Counted from the stretch's first letter, positions 18,715-31,097 are shown. The stretch is DNA of 64,000 nt from Pseudomonas xantholysinigenes (GCF_014268885.2 NZ_CP077095.1:939001-1003000), one strand, 5' to 3'. Made by a program: numbers and translations. The notes: a model not told the origin generated them from the letters alone.

Positions 18715-19833
18715 GTGCGTATCGCGTTTGCCCTGTTCGCCGGGTTGTTGAGCCTGGGCGCGCAGGCCGCCCCGGCGGATTTCGTCAGCTTCGACCGCAA
18801 CCTGTGGCCGGAGCAGCTGGACAGCCCGACACTGTTCGATGTCGCCTCGCGGGCCGAGATCCTGTCATTTGCCCGGGTCCTGCACGAAAGCGAGATGCTC
18901 GACGAACAGGCACTGACTGCACGGCTGGGGCTACGCCAGGTCAACCTGCCGGTGATCCGCGCCGTGCGTGCGCGATTGTGGCAGCGTCTGTGGACCAGCT
19001 ACCAGCAGGCACAACAGAGTTGCGAGCAGGATGCGTCGTTTTGCTATCCGGTTGAGTCAATGGCCGACTTGCGTACGCAGTCGGCCACGTTCGCCGCTGA
19101 TGTCGGCACGTTCTATAGCGACTGGGTGGAGCCGAGCCATCAGTTCCACGCGCGTTACCTGGATGAGCAACTGCGCAAGGCTGCGCTGTTCCCGCAGACC
19201 ACCAGCGAGGTGGAAAAGCTCTCTGGGCGTGAGCGCAATGGCGAGGAACTCAATGACCGGATGTTCTTGCTGACCTTCGTTGGCGGACCTGGCCCCGAGG
19301 GGAGCAGCACCGACCAGATGACCGACTACTTGCGCCGACAGAAGCTCGACGCAATCTTCTTCGTGTTGGGCAACCGCCTGCAACAGCGGCGGGACGCCGG
19401 TCTGGTGGTGCCGCTGTATGCCGGGCAATGCGTGGGCATCCAGGGCTGGGAATACCGCTCCCATGCCCAGTGGCAGGGGTGGCAGGACTCGTTGCGGCGC
19501 AGTCAGGCGCGGGTCCAGGCCGACTTGCCGGAGCAGTATGTGCCGTTGTTCCGCCCGCCTTACGGGCAGCGCCGGGCCGATGGCGAAGGGTTCATGGCCA
19601 GCCAGCAGTTGCGGGTCTCGCTATGGGATATCGACGCCCAGGACGACGGGCCGCTGAGCGCCGAGGCGTCGGCGCAGCGGGTACTGACCTTGATGTTGCT
19701 GTGGCGCAAGGGCGTGATCCAGTTCCGCGACAGTCAGCCCAAGGCGCAGCCGGCGCTGGAGTGGTTGTTGCAGCACACCGCGCAGAGCGGGATTGGCTGG
19801 GAGGATTGCCGGGAATATGGGCAGCGGGAGTAG
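18715..19833 (+). CDS. Secreted polysaccharide-deacetylase-like protein, metal site degenerate
   Basis: Product of 372 aa with a signal peptide ([18 protein letters not shown]). Two upstream in-frame ATGs exist, but AAGGAG at 18699-18704 is correctly spaced only for GTG 18715. The C-terminal half looks like a NodB/polysaccharide-deacetylase fold: [10 protein letters not shown] in place of the usual TFDDGP, FFVLGN, RPPYG, and WDIDAQDDG. The two aspartates of motif 1 that serve in catalysis and metal binding are replaced by V and G, so it may be inactive or changed in function. The N-terminal 170 residues are helical and of unknown role. Next to the alginate genes, but on the opposite strand. 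Confidence 0.75.
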   Translation: MRIAFALFAGLLSLGAQAAPADFVSFDRNLWPEQLDSPTLFDVASRAEILSFARVLHESEMLDEQALTARLGLRQVNLPVIRAVRARLWQRLWTSYQQAQQSCEQDASFCYPVESMADLRTQSATFAADVGTFYSDWVEPSHQFHARYLDEQLRKAALFPQTTSEVEKLSGRERNGEELNDRMFLLTFVGGPGPEGSSTDQMTDYLRRQKLDAIFFVLGNRLQQRRDAGLVVPLYAGQCVGIQGWEYRSHAQWQGWQDSLRRSQARVQADLPEQYVPLFRPPYGQRRADGEGFMASQQLRVSLWDIDAQDDGPLSAEASAQRVLTLMLLWRKGVIQFRDSQPKAQPALEWLLQHTAQSGIGWEDCREYGQRE

Positions 19834-20132
19834 GTTTCCCACCCCAATAACAGCCACCTGATCCCTGAGCGTAGTCCCCTGCGCCTTGCGCGCCAAGGCC
19901 TGTTCGTCAATCCGAAAAATAAACTTCACCCAAGCGTAAAAAGTCTTTTTTTGGTCATGGTTTTTGCGGTATCAAGGAACCAGACAGCCGAATCCTGCAG
20001 CACAGGTGGCGTCATCCACGCCCCCTCGCCAGGTGAGCTCCCCGCCCGTAACAACGCGGATACGGGGAGAACGGCAGTCACTCTGCGGCGCAGCCGTATG
20101 CGCCGTGTGGCTTTCACATAAGGTGACCGAGT
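19834..20132 (+). promoter_or_regulatory. Structured leader region of the PhoH-like gene
   Basis: Intergenic DNA of 299 bases. Its right part can fold into three adjacent hairpins: GGCGT/ACGCC at 20008-20022, CTCCCCG/CGGGGAG at 20038-20069, and CGGCGCA/TGCGCCG at 20086-20105, ending 18 bases before the ribosome site AAGGTG. This suggests a structured 5' leader. I could not match it to a riboswitch class. The left part holds A/T-rich DNA and no gene. Confidence 0.4.
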
Positions 20133-21527
20133 ATGGATGACCAAGGACGCACCGCTTCCTCCACCCAGCCAATCCTGTATGTGCTCGATACCAACGTCCT
20201 GATCCACGATCCCAACGCCCTGCTCAACTTCGAGGAGCACCACGTCGCCATACCGATGACGGTGCTGGAGGAACTCGACAAGCTCAAGACCGGTAAACAC
20301 ACCATCGCCGCCGAATGTCGCCAGGCGATCCGCCTGATCGACCAGACCCTCGGCGATGCTTCGCCCAACGATGTCGAACAGGGCGTGCCGATCCAGCGTG
20401 GCAAGAGCGGGCCCAAGGGCTTCCTGTCCATCCTCATGAGCACGCGCAACGAACCCAACCGCCTGCTCCCCGAGAACCTCGCCGACAACATCATCATCAA
20501 CCAGTTGCTCGACCTGCGCGCCAAACGCCCGGACCTGGATGTGGTGCTGGTCACCAAGGACATCAACATGCGCCTGAAGGCGCGTGCCTGCGGGATCGCC
20601 GCCGAGGACTACAGCACCGATCAACTGGTCGATGACGTTTCCCTGCTGTCCAAGGGCTACCACTCGGTGACCGGCTCGTTCTGGGACCGGGTCAGCAAGG
20701 TCGACACCCGCCAGGAGCGTGGCCGCACCTGGCACCGGGTGCAGATGATCGACAACCTGCCGGCGGTGCACATCAACGAGTTCATCATCGACGAGCAGGG
20801 CTTCGTCGGCTGGATCAAGGGCATTCGCGACAACGAATTGCTGCTGCTCGACTTGCACCAGGAGCCACTGCTGCACCAGGAGGCTTGGGGCCTCAAGCCG
20901 CGCGACATCCATCAGAGCCTGGCGCTGTTCGCCCTGCTCGACCCGGATATCCACCTGGTCAACCTGACCGGCGCCGCTGGCTCGGGCAAGACCATCCTGG
21001 CGCTGGCCGCGGCCATCGAGCAGACCATGGTCAGTAAGCGCTACCGGCGCATCATCGCCACCCGCAGCGTGCAGGGGCTGGACCAGGAGATCGGCTTCCT
21101 GCCGGGCACCGAGGCGGAGAAGATGGAGCCCTGGCTGGGCGCCATTACCGACAACCTCGAGGCCTTGCACATGGATGACGAGAGCACCCATGGCAGCGTC
21201 GAGTACATCCTCGAACGGGTGCCGCTGCAGTTCAAGTCGCTGAACTACATCCGTGGGCGCAGCTTCCAGCAGAGCCTGATCCTGATCGATGAGTGCCAGA
21301 ACCTCACGCCGCACCAGATGAAGACCATCATCACCCGTGCCGGAGCCGGCTCGAAGGTGGTCTGCCTGGGCAACCTGGCGCAGATCGACACCCCGTACCT
21401 GTCGGCCACCAGTTCCGGGCTGACCTACCTCACTGAACGCTTCAAGGACTTCCCCCACGGCGTTCACATCACCCTGCAGGGCGTGCCACGCTCGGTACTG
21501 GCCGAGTACGCCGAGTCCCACCTGTGA
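20133..21527 (+). CDS. PIN-PhoH fusion ATPase (PhoH2 type)
   Basis: Protein of 464 aa. The N-terminal PIN ribonuclease domain starts [20 protein letters not shown] and has further acidic residues typical of PIN nucleases ([19 protein letters not shown]). The C-terminal PhoH ATPase domain has Walker A GAAGSGKT at about residue 280 and Walker [10 protein letters not shown]. PhoH2-type proteins are described as RNA unwinding and cutting enzymes. ATG 20133 has an AAGGTG ribosome site. The gene stands alone between a possibly structured leader and a hairpin terminator. Confidence 0.92.
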   Translation: MDDQGRTASSTQPILYVLDTNVLIHDPNALLNFEEHHVAIPMTVLEELDKLKTGKHTIAAECRQAIRLIDQTLGDASPNDVEQGVPIQRGKSGPKGFLSILMSTRNEPNRLLPENLADNIIINQLLDLRAKRPDLDVVLVTKDINMRLKARACGIAAEDYSTDQLVDDVSLLSKGYHSVTGSFWDRVSKVDTRQERGRTWHRVQMIDNLPAVHINEFIIDEQGFVGWIKGIRDNELLLLDLHQEPLLHQEAWGLKPRDIHQSLALFALLDPDIHLVNLTGAAGSGKTILALAAAIEQTMVSKRYRRIIATRSVQGLDQEIGFLPGTEAEKMEPWLGAITDNLEALHMDDESTHGSVEYILERVPLQFKSLNYIRGRSFQQSLILIDECQNLTPHQMKTIITRAGAGSKVVCLGNLAQIDTPYLSATSSGLTYLTERFKDFPHGVHITLQGVPRSVLAEYAESHL

Positions 21528-21536
21528 ATCAAGCCT

Positions 21537-21560
21537 GCTCCCACGATACGTCGTGGGAGC
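21537..21560 (+). terminator. Hairpin after the PhoH-like gene, REP-derived
   Basis: Perfect ten-base stem GCTCCCACGA / TCGTGGGAGC with a TACG loop, running into a REP-like tail GCGGGCTTGCCCCGCGA (to about 21576). It lacks a clear T-run, so termination may depend on Rho or be partial. Confidence 0.55.
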
Positions 21561-21648
21561 GGGCTTGCCCCGCGATGCGCTGATCTGCCCTCTGCTCAAA
21601 GCTGACCTGCAGGTTTACACTCTGTACTCCCTACCCAGGAGCAGAGCT

Positions 21649-22119
21649 GTGCTGACTCATCTTGATTCCCAGGGGCGCGCCAACATGGTCGACGTCACTG
21701 AAAAAGCCGTGACCGCCCGCGAGGCCCTGGCCGAGGCGCGGGTGCGCATGCTGCCTGCCACGCTGCGCATGATCGTCGACGGCGAGCATCCCAAGGGCGA
21801 CGTGTTCGCCGTGGCGCGCATCGCCGGTATCCAGGCGGCGAAGAAAACCAGCGACCTGATCCCGCTGTGCCACCCGCTGATGCTTACCAGCGTCAAGGTC
21901 GAACTGGCCGCCGAAGGCGAAGATGTGGTGCATATCGTCGCCCGTTGCAAGCTGGCCGGGCAGACCGGCGTGGAGATGGAGGCCCTGACCGCCGCGAGCG
22001 TTGCCGCGTTGACCATTTACGACATGTGCAAGGCGGTGGACAAAGGCATGGTCATCGAGCAGGTGCGCCTGCTGGAGAAGACCGGCGGCAAGAGCGGCCA
22101 CTACAAGGTGGAGGGATGA
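21649..22119 (+). CDS. moaC: MoaC, cyclic pyranopterin monophosphate synthase
   Basis: Second step of molybdenum cofactor synthesis, cytoplasmic, 156 aa. Family motifs are VDVTEK near the start, [24 protein letters not shown] and [12 protein letters not shown] longer frame starts at 21553, but AGGAG at 21637-21641 and the family N-terminus [14 protein letters not shown] point to GTG 21649. It overlaps moaD, forming a compact moaCDE operon. Confidence 0.96.
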   Translation: MLTHLDSQGRANMVDVTEKAVTAREALAEARVRMLPATLRMIVDGEHPKGDVFAVARIAGIQAAKKTSDLIPLCHPLMLTSVKVELAAEGEDVVHIVARCKLAGQTGVEMEALTAASVAALTIYDMCKAVDKGMVIEQVRLLEKTGGKSGHYKVEG

Positions 22120-22364
22120 TGAAGGTCAAGGTCATGTATTTCGCCCGCTACCGTGAGCTGCTGGGGCTCGACAGCGAGCGCCTGGAAGGCGCGTTCCGCT
22201 GTGTCGACGATGTACGCCAGGCCCTGGTGGCCAGGGGGGGGCAACATGCGCTGCTGGCCGAGCAGAACCTGATGTGCGCGCGCAACGAAGAGTTGTGCCG
22301 GCTCGATGAGCCACTGGAGGAGGGCGACGAAGTCGCGTTCTTCCCACCGGTGACCGGAGGTTGA
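22119..22364 (+). CDS. moaD: MoaD, molybdopterin synthase sulfur carrier subunit
   Basis: Small ubiquitin-fold protein of 81 aa ending in the VTGG tail that carries the thiocarboxylate donated to precursor Z. ATG 22119 shares a base with the moaC stop and fits the GGAGG site better than ATG 22116, which would add one Met. Works with MoaE, whose gene follows immediately. Confidence 0.93.
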   Translation: MKVKVMYFARYRELLGLDSERLEGAFRCVDDVRQALVARGGQHALLAEQNLMCARNEELCRLDEPLEEGDEVAFFPPVTGG

Positions 22365-22366
22365 AC

Positions 22367-22813
22367 ATGAGCGTACGGGTACAGCAAGCGGCGTTCGACC
22401 CCGGTGCCGAGGTCAACGCCATGCACGCGGCCAATGTCGGCGTGGGCGCGGTGGCCAGCTTTGTCGGCTATGTGCGCGACTTCAACGATGGCCTGGAGGT
22501 GGCGGGGATGTTCCTCGAACACTACCCGGGCATGACCGAGAAGGCCTTGCACAAGATCGTGGTCGAGGCCGAGGGGCGCTGGCCATTGCTCAAGGTCGAA
22601 GTGCTGCACCGCATTGGTGCGCTGGAGCCAGGCGAGCCGATCGTCTTCGTCGGCGTGGCCAGCGCGCACCGGCAGGCGGCGTTCGATGCGTGCAATTTCA
22701 TCATGGACTACCTGAAGACCCGGGCGCCGTTCTGGAAGAAGGAAAATACCCAGGATGGGCCGCGCTGGGTGGAAGGGAAGCAGAGCGACCAGGATGCGGC
22801 AGGGCGCTGGTGA
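22367..22813 (+). CDS. moaE: MoaE, molybdopterin synthase catalytic subunit
   Basis: Large subunit of molybdopterin synthase (148 aa), which transfers sulfur from MoaD to cyclic pyranopterin. Conserved segments are VGYVRDFNDG, LEHYPGMTEKAL, GVASAHRQAAF and KTRAPFWKKE, the last with the catalytic lysines. GGAGG directly before ATG 22367 fixes the start; a TTG six bases earlier is in frame but would overlap the site. Two bases separate it from moaD. Confidence 0.95.
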   Translation: MSVRVQQAAFDPGAEVNAMHAANVGVGAVASFVGYVRDFNDGLEVAGMFLEHYPGMTEKALHKIVVEAEGRWPLLKVEVLHRIGALEPGEPIVFVGVASAHRQAAFDACNFIMDYLKTRAPFWKKENTQDGPRWVEGKQSDQDAAGRW

Positions 22814-22834
22814 ATGGCCGGGGCGTTGCCCCGG

Positions 22835-22916
22835 TTCGCGGGTAAACCCGCTCCCACAGGCCCTATGTGTGCCTTAAGGCCTGCACAGTACCTGTGGGAG
22901 CGGGTTTACCCGCGAA
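22835..22916. repeat. REP pair between moaE and rhlB
   Basis: Unit TTCGCGGGTAAACCCGCTCC..AGG at 22835-22860 and its exact complement at 22891-22916, with 30 bases between. It lies between two converging genes, where such a hairpin can shield both mRNA ends. Confidence 0.9.
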
Positions 22917-22930
22917 GAAGCCACCGCTGA

Positions 22931-24397
22931 TCAATGATGCTTGCGCGGCACCGGCTTCAACAGCTCGTCCGGCGGCATCTCGCATTTGATCTTGCGCCCT
23001 AGCAGCTCCTCGATTGCCGGCAGTTGGTAGGAGTCGTCCTCACCGGCAAAGCTGATCGACACCCCGCTGGTGCCTGCGCGGCCGGTACGGCCGATACGGT
23101 GCACGTAGTCGTCCGGGTCTTCCGGCAGGGTGAAGTTGATCACGTGGCTGATGCCATCGATGTGGATGCCACGGCCGGCCACGTCGGTGGCCACCAGCAC
23201 GCTGATGCGCCCCTCGCGGAAATTCTCCAGGGTACGGATGCGCTTGTGCTGCGGCACGTCGCCCGACAGCTGGGCGGCGTTGATGCCGTCGCGCACCAGT
23301 TTTTCCTCGATGCGCCGCACCTCGTCCTTGCGGTTGGCGAACACCATCACCCGTTCCCACTTGTTCTGCGTGACCAGGTTGTACAGCAGCTTGTACTTGT
23401 CGCTGCCGGCCACCGCATAGACGTGCTGTTCGACGGTTTCGCTGGCCACGTTCTCCGGCTCGATCTCGACGATGGCCGGGTTGGTGGTCCACTGCTTGGC
23501 CAGGTTCATCACATCGTCGGTGAAGGTGGCGGAGAACAGCAGGGTCTGGCGTTCGCTCTTCGGCGGGGTCTGGCGGATGATCTGCCGGACCTGGGGAATG
23601 AAGCCCATGTCGAGCATGCGGTCGGCTTCGTCGAGCACCATCACCTCGACCATGTCCAGGTGCACCTCGCCGCGCTGGTTGAAGTCCAGCAGGCGGCCCG
23701 GGGTGGCCACCAGGATGTCGCAGTGGCGCGCCTCGAGGGCCTTGAGCTGTTTGTCGAAGTCCATGCCGCCGACGAAGCTCATCACGTTCAGGCCGCTGTA
23801 CTTGGTCAGGGCCTGGGCATCCTTGGCGATCTGCACCACCAGCTCGCGGGTCGGGGCGATGATCAGCGCCCGCGGCTCGCCCATGTAGCGCTCCTTGGGC
23901 GGTGGCGTCTGTTGCAGCTGGGAAATGATCGAGATCAGGAACGCGGCGGTCTTGCCGGTGCCGGTCTGGGCCCGGCCGATGGCGTCCTGGCCACGTAGGG
24001 TGTAGCCGAGTACCTGGGCCTGGATCGGAGTGCAGTAGGGGAAGCCGAGGTCGTGGATGGCATGCATCAGCTCGTTGGAGAGCTTGAAGTCGTGGAAGCG
24101 GGTCTTGCCTTCCTGCGGTTCGACCACGAAGTCCTCGGGCTTCCACAGGCTGGCCTGGGGCTTGGGTTTGCGCTCGCGGCGTGGCTTGTCCTTGGCGGGC
24201 TGTTCTGCGCGCGGCTGCTCGGCCGGTTGGGGCTCGGCCTTTGGCTTGGGCGCGGGTTTGGGCCTGGGGCTCTTGTGTGTCGGGGCCTGGGCGACAGTCG
24301 GTTGCGCGGCCGGGGCGGCCTGGGGCACGGCGACGGGCTCGGCGGCCTGTGGCGCGGCGTCTCCCTTGGCGAATATTTTCTTGAGTGCCTTGAGCAC
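22931..24397 (-). CDS. rhlB: RhlB-like DEAD-box ATP-dependent RNA helicase
   Basis: RNA helicase of 488 aa. The N-terminal 115 residues are low-complexity, rich in A, P, K and Q ([29 protein letters not shown]), and probably disordered. The helicase core has Q-motif region [46 protein letters not shown] and [10 protein letters not shown]. Related proteins unwind RNA for the degradosome. The start is GTG 24397 with only a weak ribosome site, chosen because the family begins xLKALKKIF. Other DEAD-box paralogues in Pseudomonas make the exact name slightly uncertain. Confidence 0.88.
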   Translation of the reverse strand: MLKALKKIFAKGDAAPQAAEPVAVPQAAPAAQPTVAQAPTHKSPRPKPAPKPKAEPQPAEQPRAEQPAKDKPRRERKPKPQASLWKPEDFVVEPQEGKTRFHDFKLSNELMHAIHDLGFPYCTPIQAQVLGYTLRGQDAIGRAQTGTGKTAAFLISIISQLQQTPPPKERYMGEPRALIIAPTRELVVQIAKDAQALTKYSGLNVMSFVGGMDFDKQLKALEARHCDILVATPGRLLDFNQRGEVHLDMVEVMVLDEADRMLDMGFIPQVRQIIRQTPPKSERQTLLFSATFTDDVMNLAKQWTTNPAIVEIEPENVASETVEQHVYAVAGSDKYKLLYNLVTQNKWERVMVFANRKDEVRRIEEKLVRDGINAAQLSGDVPQHKRIRTLENFREGRISVLVATDVAGRGIHIDGISHVINFTLPEDPDDYVHRIGRTGRAGTSGVSISFAGEDDSYQLPAIEELLGRKIKCEMPPDELLKPVPRKHH

Positions 24398-24489
24398 GGT
24401 CGTCTCGTCAACTGGTTAAGGAATGTACGCCGGGCAGTGTAATGCAAGAATCGGGCGCGGCGTAGTGGAATGCACGGTGGGCTACAGGC

Positions 24490-25480
<991 letters not shown>

Positions 25481-26509
25481 ATGAAGATGTTGAAAACCAC
25501 GCTGGCAGTCCTGACCGCCGCCGCCGCGCTGGGCGCCACCAGTTTCGCCCAGGCCGGCGCCACCCTCGATGCGGTGAAAAAGAAGGGCTTCGTCCAGTGT
25601 GGCGTGAGCGACGGCCTTCCAGGCTTCTCGGTGCCTGACGCCCAGGGCAAGATCGTCGGTATCGACGCCGACGTCTGCCGCGCCGTGGCCGCCGCGGTGT
25701 TCGGTGACGCCACCAAGGTCAAGTTCAGCCAGCTCAACGCCAAGGAGCGCTTCACTGCGCTGCAGTCCGGCGAAGTCGACGTGTTGTCGCGCAACACCAC
25801 CTGGACCAGCTCGCGTGATGCTGGCATGGGCCTGGTGTTCGCCGGTGTCACCTACTACGACGGCGTCGGATTCCTGGTCAACAAGAAGCTCGGCGTTTCC
25901 AGCGCCAAGGAGCTCGATGGCGCCACCATCTGCATCCAGGCCGGCACCACCACCGAGCTGAACGTCTCGGACTTCTTCCGCGCCAACAACCTCAAGTACA
26001 CCCCGATCACCTTCGACACCTCCGACGAGAGCGCCAAGTCGCTGGAATCCGGGCGCTGCGACGTGCTGACCTCGGACAAGTCGCAGCTGTTCGCCCAGCG
26101 CTCCAAGCTGGCCGCGCCGACCGAGTACGTGGTACTGCCGGAAACCATCTCCAAGGAGCCCCTGGGCCCGGTGGTGCGCAAGGGCGACGAGGAGTGGTTC
26201 AGCATCGTCAAGTGGACCCTGTTCGCCATGCTCAATGCCGAAGAGGCCGGCATCACCTCGAAGAACGTCGAGGCCGAGGCCAAGTCCACCAAGAACCCGG
26301 ACAACGCCCGCTTGCTGGGTGCTGACGGCGAGTACGGCAAGGACCTCAAGCTGCCCAAGGACTGGGTAGTGCAGATCGTCAAGCAAGTCGGCAACTATGG
26401 CGAAGTGTTCGAGAAGAACCTGGGCCAGAGCACCGACCTGAAGATCGACCGTGGCATGAACGCCCTGTGGAACAACGGCGGCATCCAGTACGCGCCACCG
26501 GTGCGCTGA
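25481..26509 (+). CDS. aapJ: AapJ, periplasmic binding protein for L-amino acids
   Basis: Solute-binding protein (342 aa) of the general L-amino-acid ABC transporter. Signal peptide ends TSFAQA. The family-3 binding fold shows GFVQCGVSDGLPGFS, GIDADVCRAVAAA and TFDTSDESAKSLESGRCD. GGAGG at 25470-25474 selects ATG 25481 over an in-frame TTG two codons earlier. First gene behind the sigma-54 promoter. A 12-base hairpin follows the gene, expected to favour the binding protein over the permeases. Confidence 0.93.
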   Translation: MKMLKTTLAVLTAAAALGATSFAQAGATLDAVKKKGFVQCGVSDGLPGFSVPDAQGKIVGIDADVCRAVAAAVFGDATKVKFSQLNAKERFTALQSGEVDVLSRNTTWTSSRDAGMGLVFAGVTYYDGVGFLVNKKLGVSSAKELDGATICIQAGTTTELNVSDFFRANNLKYTPITFDTSDESAKSLESGRCDVLTSDKSQLFAQRSKLAAPTEYVVLPETISKEPLGPVVRKGDEEWFSIVKWTLFAMLNAEEAGITSKNVEAEAKSTKNPDNARLLGADGEYGKDLKLPKDWVVQIVKQVGNYGEVFEKNLGQSTDLKIDRGMNALWNNGGIQYAPPVR

Positions 26510-26518
26510 TGCTTGCAC

Positions 26519-26545
26519 CCCGCGGCGGCATCCTGCCGCCGCGGG
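26519..26545 (+). promoter_or_regulatory. Intercistronic stabilising hairpin, aapJ-aapQ
   Basis: Perfect 12-base stem CCCGCGGCGGCA / TGCCGCCGCGGG with a TCC loop, nine bases after the aapJ stop and with no T-run. Such hairpins behind binding-protein genes protect the upstream mRNA part and give an excess of binding protein. Confidence 0.7.
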
Positions 26546-26576
26546 TCGTTCGAATCCCTTCTTTTCGGGGCACTTC

Positions 26577-27755
26577 ATGCAAAATCAAATCGGCGCACGG
26601 AAAGGGTTTTCCCTTAGTGATCCACGTGTGCGCGCGTGGCTGTTCCAGATCGTCACGGTGGTCTTCGTGGCGGGCCTGGGCTGGTACCTGTTCCACAATA
26701 CCCAGACCAACCTGCAACACCGGGGTATCACCTCGGGCTTCGATTTCCTCGAGCGTAGCGCCGGCTTCGGCATCGCCCAGCACCTGATCCCCTATGTGGA
26801 ATCGGACAGCTACGCGCGGGTGTTCGTCATCGGCCTGCTCAACACCTTGCTGGTGACCTTCATCGGCATCATCCTGGCCACCTTGCTCGGCTTCGTCATC
26901 GGCGTGGCGCGGCTGTCGCCGAACTGGATGATCAACAAGCTGGCGACCGTATATGTCGAGACCTTCCGCAACATCCCGCCGCTGCTGCAGATTCTGTTCT
27001 GGTATTTCGCGGTGTTCCTGACCCTGCCGGGGCCCCGGGGCAGCATCAATATCGAGGACACCTTCTTCATCAGCAACCGCGGCCTGAACATGCCTGGAGC
27101 CTCGATGGCCGAAGGGTTCTGGCCGTTCGTGGTGGCGCTGGGGCTGGCGATCGTCGCCATCGTGCTGATGGTGCGCCATGCCAACAAACGCTTCGATGAA
27201 ACCGGCGAGCCGTTCCACAAGTTCTGGGTCGGCTTGTTGCTGTTCATCGGCATCCCCGGCGTGTGCGCGCTGCTGTTCGGCAGCCCGGTGCACTGGGAAG
27301 TGCCGCAGCTCAAGGGCTTCAACTTCGTCGGTGGCTGGGTGCTGATCCCCGAGCTGCTGGCCCTGACCCTGGCGCTGACCATCTACACCGCGGCGTTCAT
27401 CGCCGAAATCGTGCGCTCCGGCATCCGTTCGGTCAGCCACGGCCAGACCGAGGCGGCCCGCTCGCTCGGCCTGCGCGAGGGCCCGACCCTGCGCAAGGTG
27501 ATCATCCCCCAGGCACTGCGGGTGATCATTCCGCCGCTGACCAGCCAGTACCTGAACCTGGCGAAGAACTCGTCGCTGGCGGCCGGCATCGGCTACCCGG
27601 AGATGGTCTCGCTGTTCGCCGGTACCGTGCTCAACCAGACCGGCCAGGCCATCGAGGTGATCGCCATCACCATGAGCGTCTATCTCGCCATCAGCATCAG
27701 CATTTCGCTGTTGATGAACTGGTACAACAAGCGCATTGCGCTGATCGAGCGGTGA
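26577..27755 (+). CDS. aapQ: AapQ, amino-acid ABC transporter permease
   Basis: Inner-membrane permease (392 aa) of the HisMQ type, longer than the simple 230-residue members because of an inserted soluble/periplasmic section (about residues 145-240). Helices include FVIGLLNTLLVTFIGIILA and the C-terminal half. The cytoplasmic loop contacting AapP is SVSHGQTEAARSLGLREG (EAA motif). Pairs with AapM as a heterodimer. Eleven bases separate it from aapM. Confidence 0.93.
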   Translation: MQNQIGARKGFSLSDPRVRAWLFQIVTVVFVAGLGWYLFHNTQTNLQHRGITSGFDFLERSAGFGIAQHLIPYVESDSYARVFVIGLLNTLLVTFIGIILATLLGFVIGVARLSPNWMINKLATVYVETFRNIPPLLQILFWYFAVFLTLPGPRGSINIEDTFFISNRGLNMPGASMAEGFWPFVVALGLAIVAIVLMVRHANKRFDETGEPFHKFWVGLLLFIGIPGVCALLFGSPVHWEVPQLKGFNFVGGWVLIPELLALTLALTIYTAAFIAEIVRSGIRSVSHGQTEAARSLGLREGPTLRKVIIPQALRVIIPPLTSQYLNLAKNSSLAAGIGYPEMVSLFAGTVLNQTGQAIEVIAITMSVYLAISISISLLMNWYNKRIALIER

Positions 27756-27765
27756 GGGTACTTCC

Positions 27766-28863
27766 GTGACAGCCCATGTTTTCAAACCCGACATGCCGCC
27801 ACCGGTGAAGACCGTTGGCGTGCTCGCCTGGATGCGGGCCAACCTGTTTTCCAGCTGGCTCAACAGCCTGCTGACGCTGTTCGCCCTGTACCTGGTGTGG
27901 CTGATCGTGCCACCGCTGGTGCAGTGGGCGTTCATCGATGCCAACTGGGTCGGTACCACCCGCGCCGACTGCACCAAGGAGGGCGCCTGCTGGGTGTTCA
28001 TCCAGCAGCGCTTCGGCCAGTTCATGTACGGCTACTATCCGGCGGAATTGCGCTGGCGCGTCGACCTCAGCGTGTGGCTCGCCGTGCTCGGCGCCGCGCC
28101 GCTGTTCATCAAGCGCTTCCCGCGCAAGGCGGTGTATGGCCTGGGCTTCCTGGTCCTGTACCCGGTGCTTGCCTACACCCTGCTGCACGGCGGCTATCTG
28201 GGCCTGGCCACGGTCCAGACCAGCCAGTGGGGCGGCCTGATGCTCACGTTGGTGATCGCCACTGTCGGCATCGTTGGTGCGCTGCCATTGGGCATCCTGC
28301 TGGCGCTGGGGCGGCGCTCGAACATGCCGGCGGTGAAGGTGGTCTGCGTCACCTTCATCGAGTTCTGGCGCGGTGTGCCGCTGATCACCGTGCTGTTCAT
28401 GTCGTCGGTGATGCTGCCGCTGTTCCTGCCTGAGGGCATGAGCTTCGACAAGCTGCTGCGGGCGATGATCGGCGTGATCCTGTTCCAGTCGGCGTACATC
28501 GCCGAGGTGGTGCGCGGCGGCCTGCAGGCCATCCCCAAGGGCCAGTACGAAGCCGCCGCGGCCATGGGCCTGGGCTACTGGCGGGCGATGGGCCTGGTGA
28601 TCCTGCCGCAGGCGCTCAAGCTGGTGATCCCCGGCATCGTCAACACCTTCATCGCCCTGTTCAAGGACACCAGCCTGGTGATCATCATCGGCCTGTTCGA
28701 CCTGCTCAACAGCGTCAAGCAGGCCGCGGCCGACCCGACCTGGCTGGGCATGGCGACCGAGGGCTATGTGTTCGCCGCCCTGGTGTTCTGGATTTTCTGT
28801 TTCGGTATGTCCCGCTACTCCATGCACCTGGAGCGCAAGCTGGACACTGGCCACAAGCGTTAG
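27766..28863 (+). CDS. aapM: AapM, amino-acid ABC transporter permease
   Basis: Second permease of the transporter (365 aa), with long N-terminal extension and helices such as [24 protein letters not shown]. The EAA loop reads [18 protein letters not shown]. Start is GTG 27766 behind GAGGG. A cysteine pair in the first loop ([11 protein letters not shown]) lies on the periplasmic side if the topology is as expected and could form a disulfide. Ten bases to aapP. Confidence 0.93.
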   Translation: MTAHVFKPDMPPPVKTVGVLAWMRANLFSSWLNSLLTLFALYLVWLIVPPLVQWAFIDANWVGTTRADCTKEGACWVFIQQRFGQFMYGYYPAELRWRVDLSVWLAVLGAAPLFIKRFPRKAVYGLGFLVLYPVLAYTLLHGGYLGLATVQTSQWGGLMLTLVIATVGIVGALPLGILLALGRRSNMPAVKVVCVTFIEFWRGVPLITVLFMSSVMLPLFLPEGMSFDKLLRAMIGVILFQSAYIAEVVRGGLQAIPKGQYEAAAAMGLGYWRAMGLVILPQALKLVIPGIVNTFIALFKDTSLVIIIGLFDLLNSVKQAAADPTWLGMATEGYVFAALVFWIFCFGMSRYSMHLERKLDTGHKR

Positions 28864-28873
28864 GAGTTTCGAA

Positions 28874-29638
28874 ATGAGTGAAGCGATCAAGCAGCCTGCC
28901 GGCCCCGAAGGCATCATCCAGATGCAGGGCGTGAACAAGTGGTACGGCCAGTTCCATGTGCTCAAGGACATCAACCTGAACGTGCGCCAGGGCGAGCGCA
29001 TCGTCCTGTGCGGGCCGTCGGGCTCGGGCAAGTCGACCACCATCCGTTGCCTCAACCGGCTGGAGGAACACCAGCAGGGGCGCATCGTCGTCGATGGCGT
29101 GGAGCTGACCAACGACCTCAAGCAGATCGAGGCGATCCGCCGCGAGGTGGGCATGGTGTTCCAGCACTTCAACCTGTTCCCGCACCTGAGCATTCTCGAG
29201 AACTGCACCTTGGCGCCGATGTGGGTGCGCAAGATGCCGCGGCGCAAAGCCGAGGAAATCGCCATGCACTTCCTCGAGCGTGTGCGCATTCCCGAGCAGG
29301 CGCACAAGTACCCAGGGCAGTTATCGGGCGGCCAGCAGCAGCGGGTGGCGATTGCCCGGGCCTTGTGCATGAAGCCGAAGATCATGCTGTTCGACGAACC
29401 GACCTCGGCGCTGGACCCGGAAATGGTCAAGGAGGTGCTCGACACCATGGTCAGCCTGGCCGAGGACGGCATGACCATGCTCTGCGTGACTCACGAGATG
29501 GGCTTTGCCCGCACCGTGGCGAACCGGGTGATCTTCATGGACAAGGGGGAGATCGTCGAGCAGGCGGCGCCGGACGACTTCTTCGACCGGCCGCGCAGTG
29601 ATCGGACCAAGCTGTTCCTGAGCCAGATCCTGCATTGA
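28874..29638 (+). CDS. aapP: AapP, amino-acid ABC transporter ATPase
   Basis: ATP-binding subunit of 254 aa. Walker [11 protein letters not shown]-loop FQHFNLFPH, signature LSGGQQQR, Walker [13 protein letters not shown] and the H-loop in VTHEMGFA. A longer frame opens upstream inside aapM, but TAGGAG before ATG 28874 gives the normal N-terminus. Last gene of aapJQMP, followed by a hairpin terminator and a REP pair. Confidence 0.95.
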   Translation: MSEAIKQPAGPEGIIQMQGVNKWYGQFHVLKDINLNVRQGERIVLCGPSGSGKSTTIRCLNRLEEHQQGRIVVDGVELTNDLKQIEAIRREVGMVFQHFNLFPHLSILENCTLAPMWVRKMPRRKAEEIAMHFLERVRIPEQAHKYPGQLSGGQQQRVAIARALCMKPKIMLFDEPTSALDPEMVKEVLDTMVSLAEDGMTMLCVTHEMGFARTVANRVIFMDKGEIVEQAAPDDFFDRPRSDRTKLFLSQILH

Positions 29639-29648
29639 TGCAATCGGG

Positions 29649-29667
29649 GCCGCCCCACCGGGGCGGC
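29649..29667 (+). terminator. Hairpin after aapP
   Basis: Eight-base stem GCCGCCCC / GGGGCGGC with an ACC loop, 10 bases after the stop. Only a weak T-rich stretch follows, so it may be partial. Confidence 0.55.
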
Positions 29668-29673
29668 TGACTT

Positions 29674-29800
29674 GGTCCCTGTAGGAGCGGCCTTGTGTCG
29701 CGATGGGGCGCGTAGCGCCCCCGGGATCTCAGCTTCGCAGCACATTTTGCCGGGGCCGCGTAGCGGCCCATCGCGACACAAGGCCGCTCCTACAGGGACC
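29674..29800. repeat. REP pair of the TGTAGGAGCGGCC class
   Basis: Perfect inverted repeat of 34 bases: GGTCCCTGTAGGAGCGGCCT..ATGGG at 29674-29707 and its complement at 29767-29800. The inner part has two smaller palindromes (GGGGCGCGTAGCGCCCC). Between converging aapP and algW. Both arms carry the IS110 target core. Confidence 0.92.
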
Positions 29801-29826
29801 GCGCATAAGGTTCACCCTGTGTTGGT

Positions 29827-30987
<1,161 letters not shown>

Positions 30988-31097
30988 GAATGAATCCTGG
31001 GAATAGGGCGGGGGCCATGTCAGTTCGGCCCGGAGCGAGCGCGCGCGATCATACACGTGAAAAAGTCGATCGGCACGGTCGAAACCGCGGTGGCTGC

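Noticed and set aside
19621..19929. Minus-strand frame of 102 codons starting with GTG
   Set aside because: More than half is antisense to the deacetylase-like gene, and no ribosome site precedes it.
20005..20105. Known riboswitch upstream of the PhoH-like gene
   Set aside because: The hairpins do not match the conserved bases of manganese, molybdenum cofactor or other classes I could recall, so only a structured leader is claimed.
26379..28025. 548-codon minus-strand frame across aapQ and aapM
   Set aside because: Antisense to clear permease genes, and composition is typical of a shadow frame.
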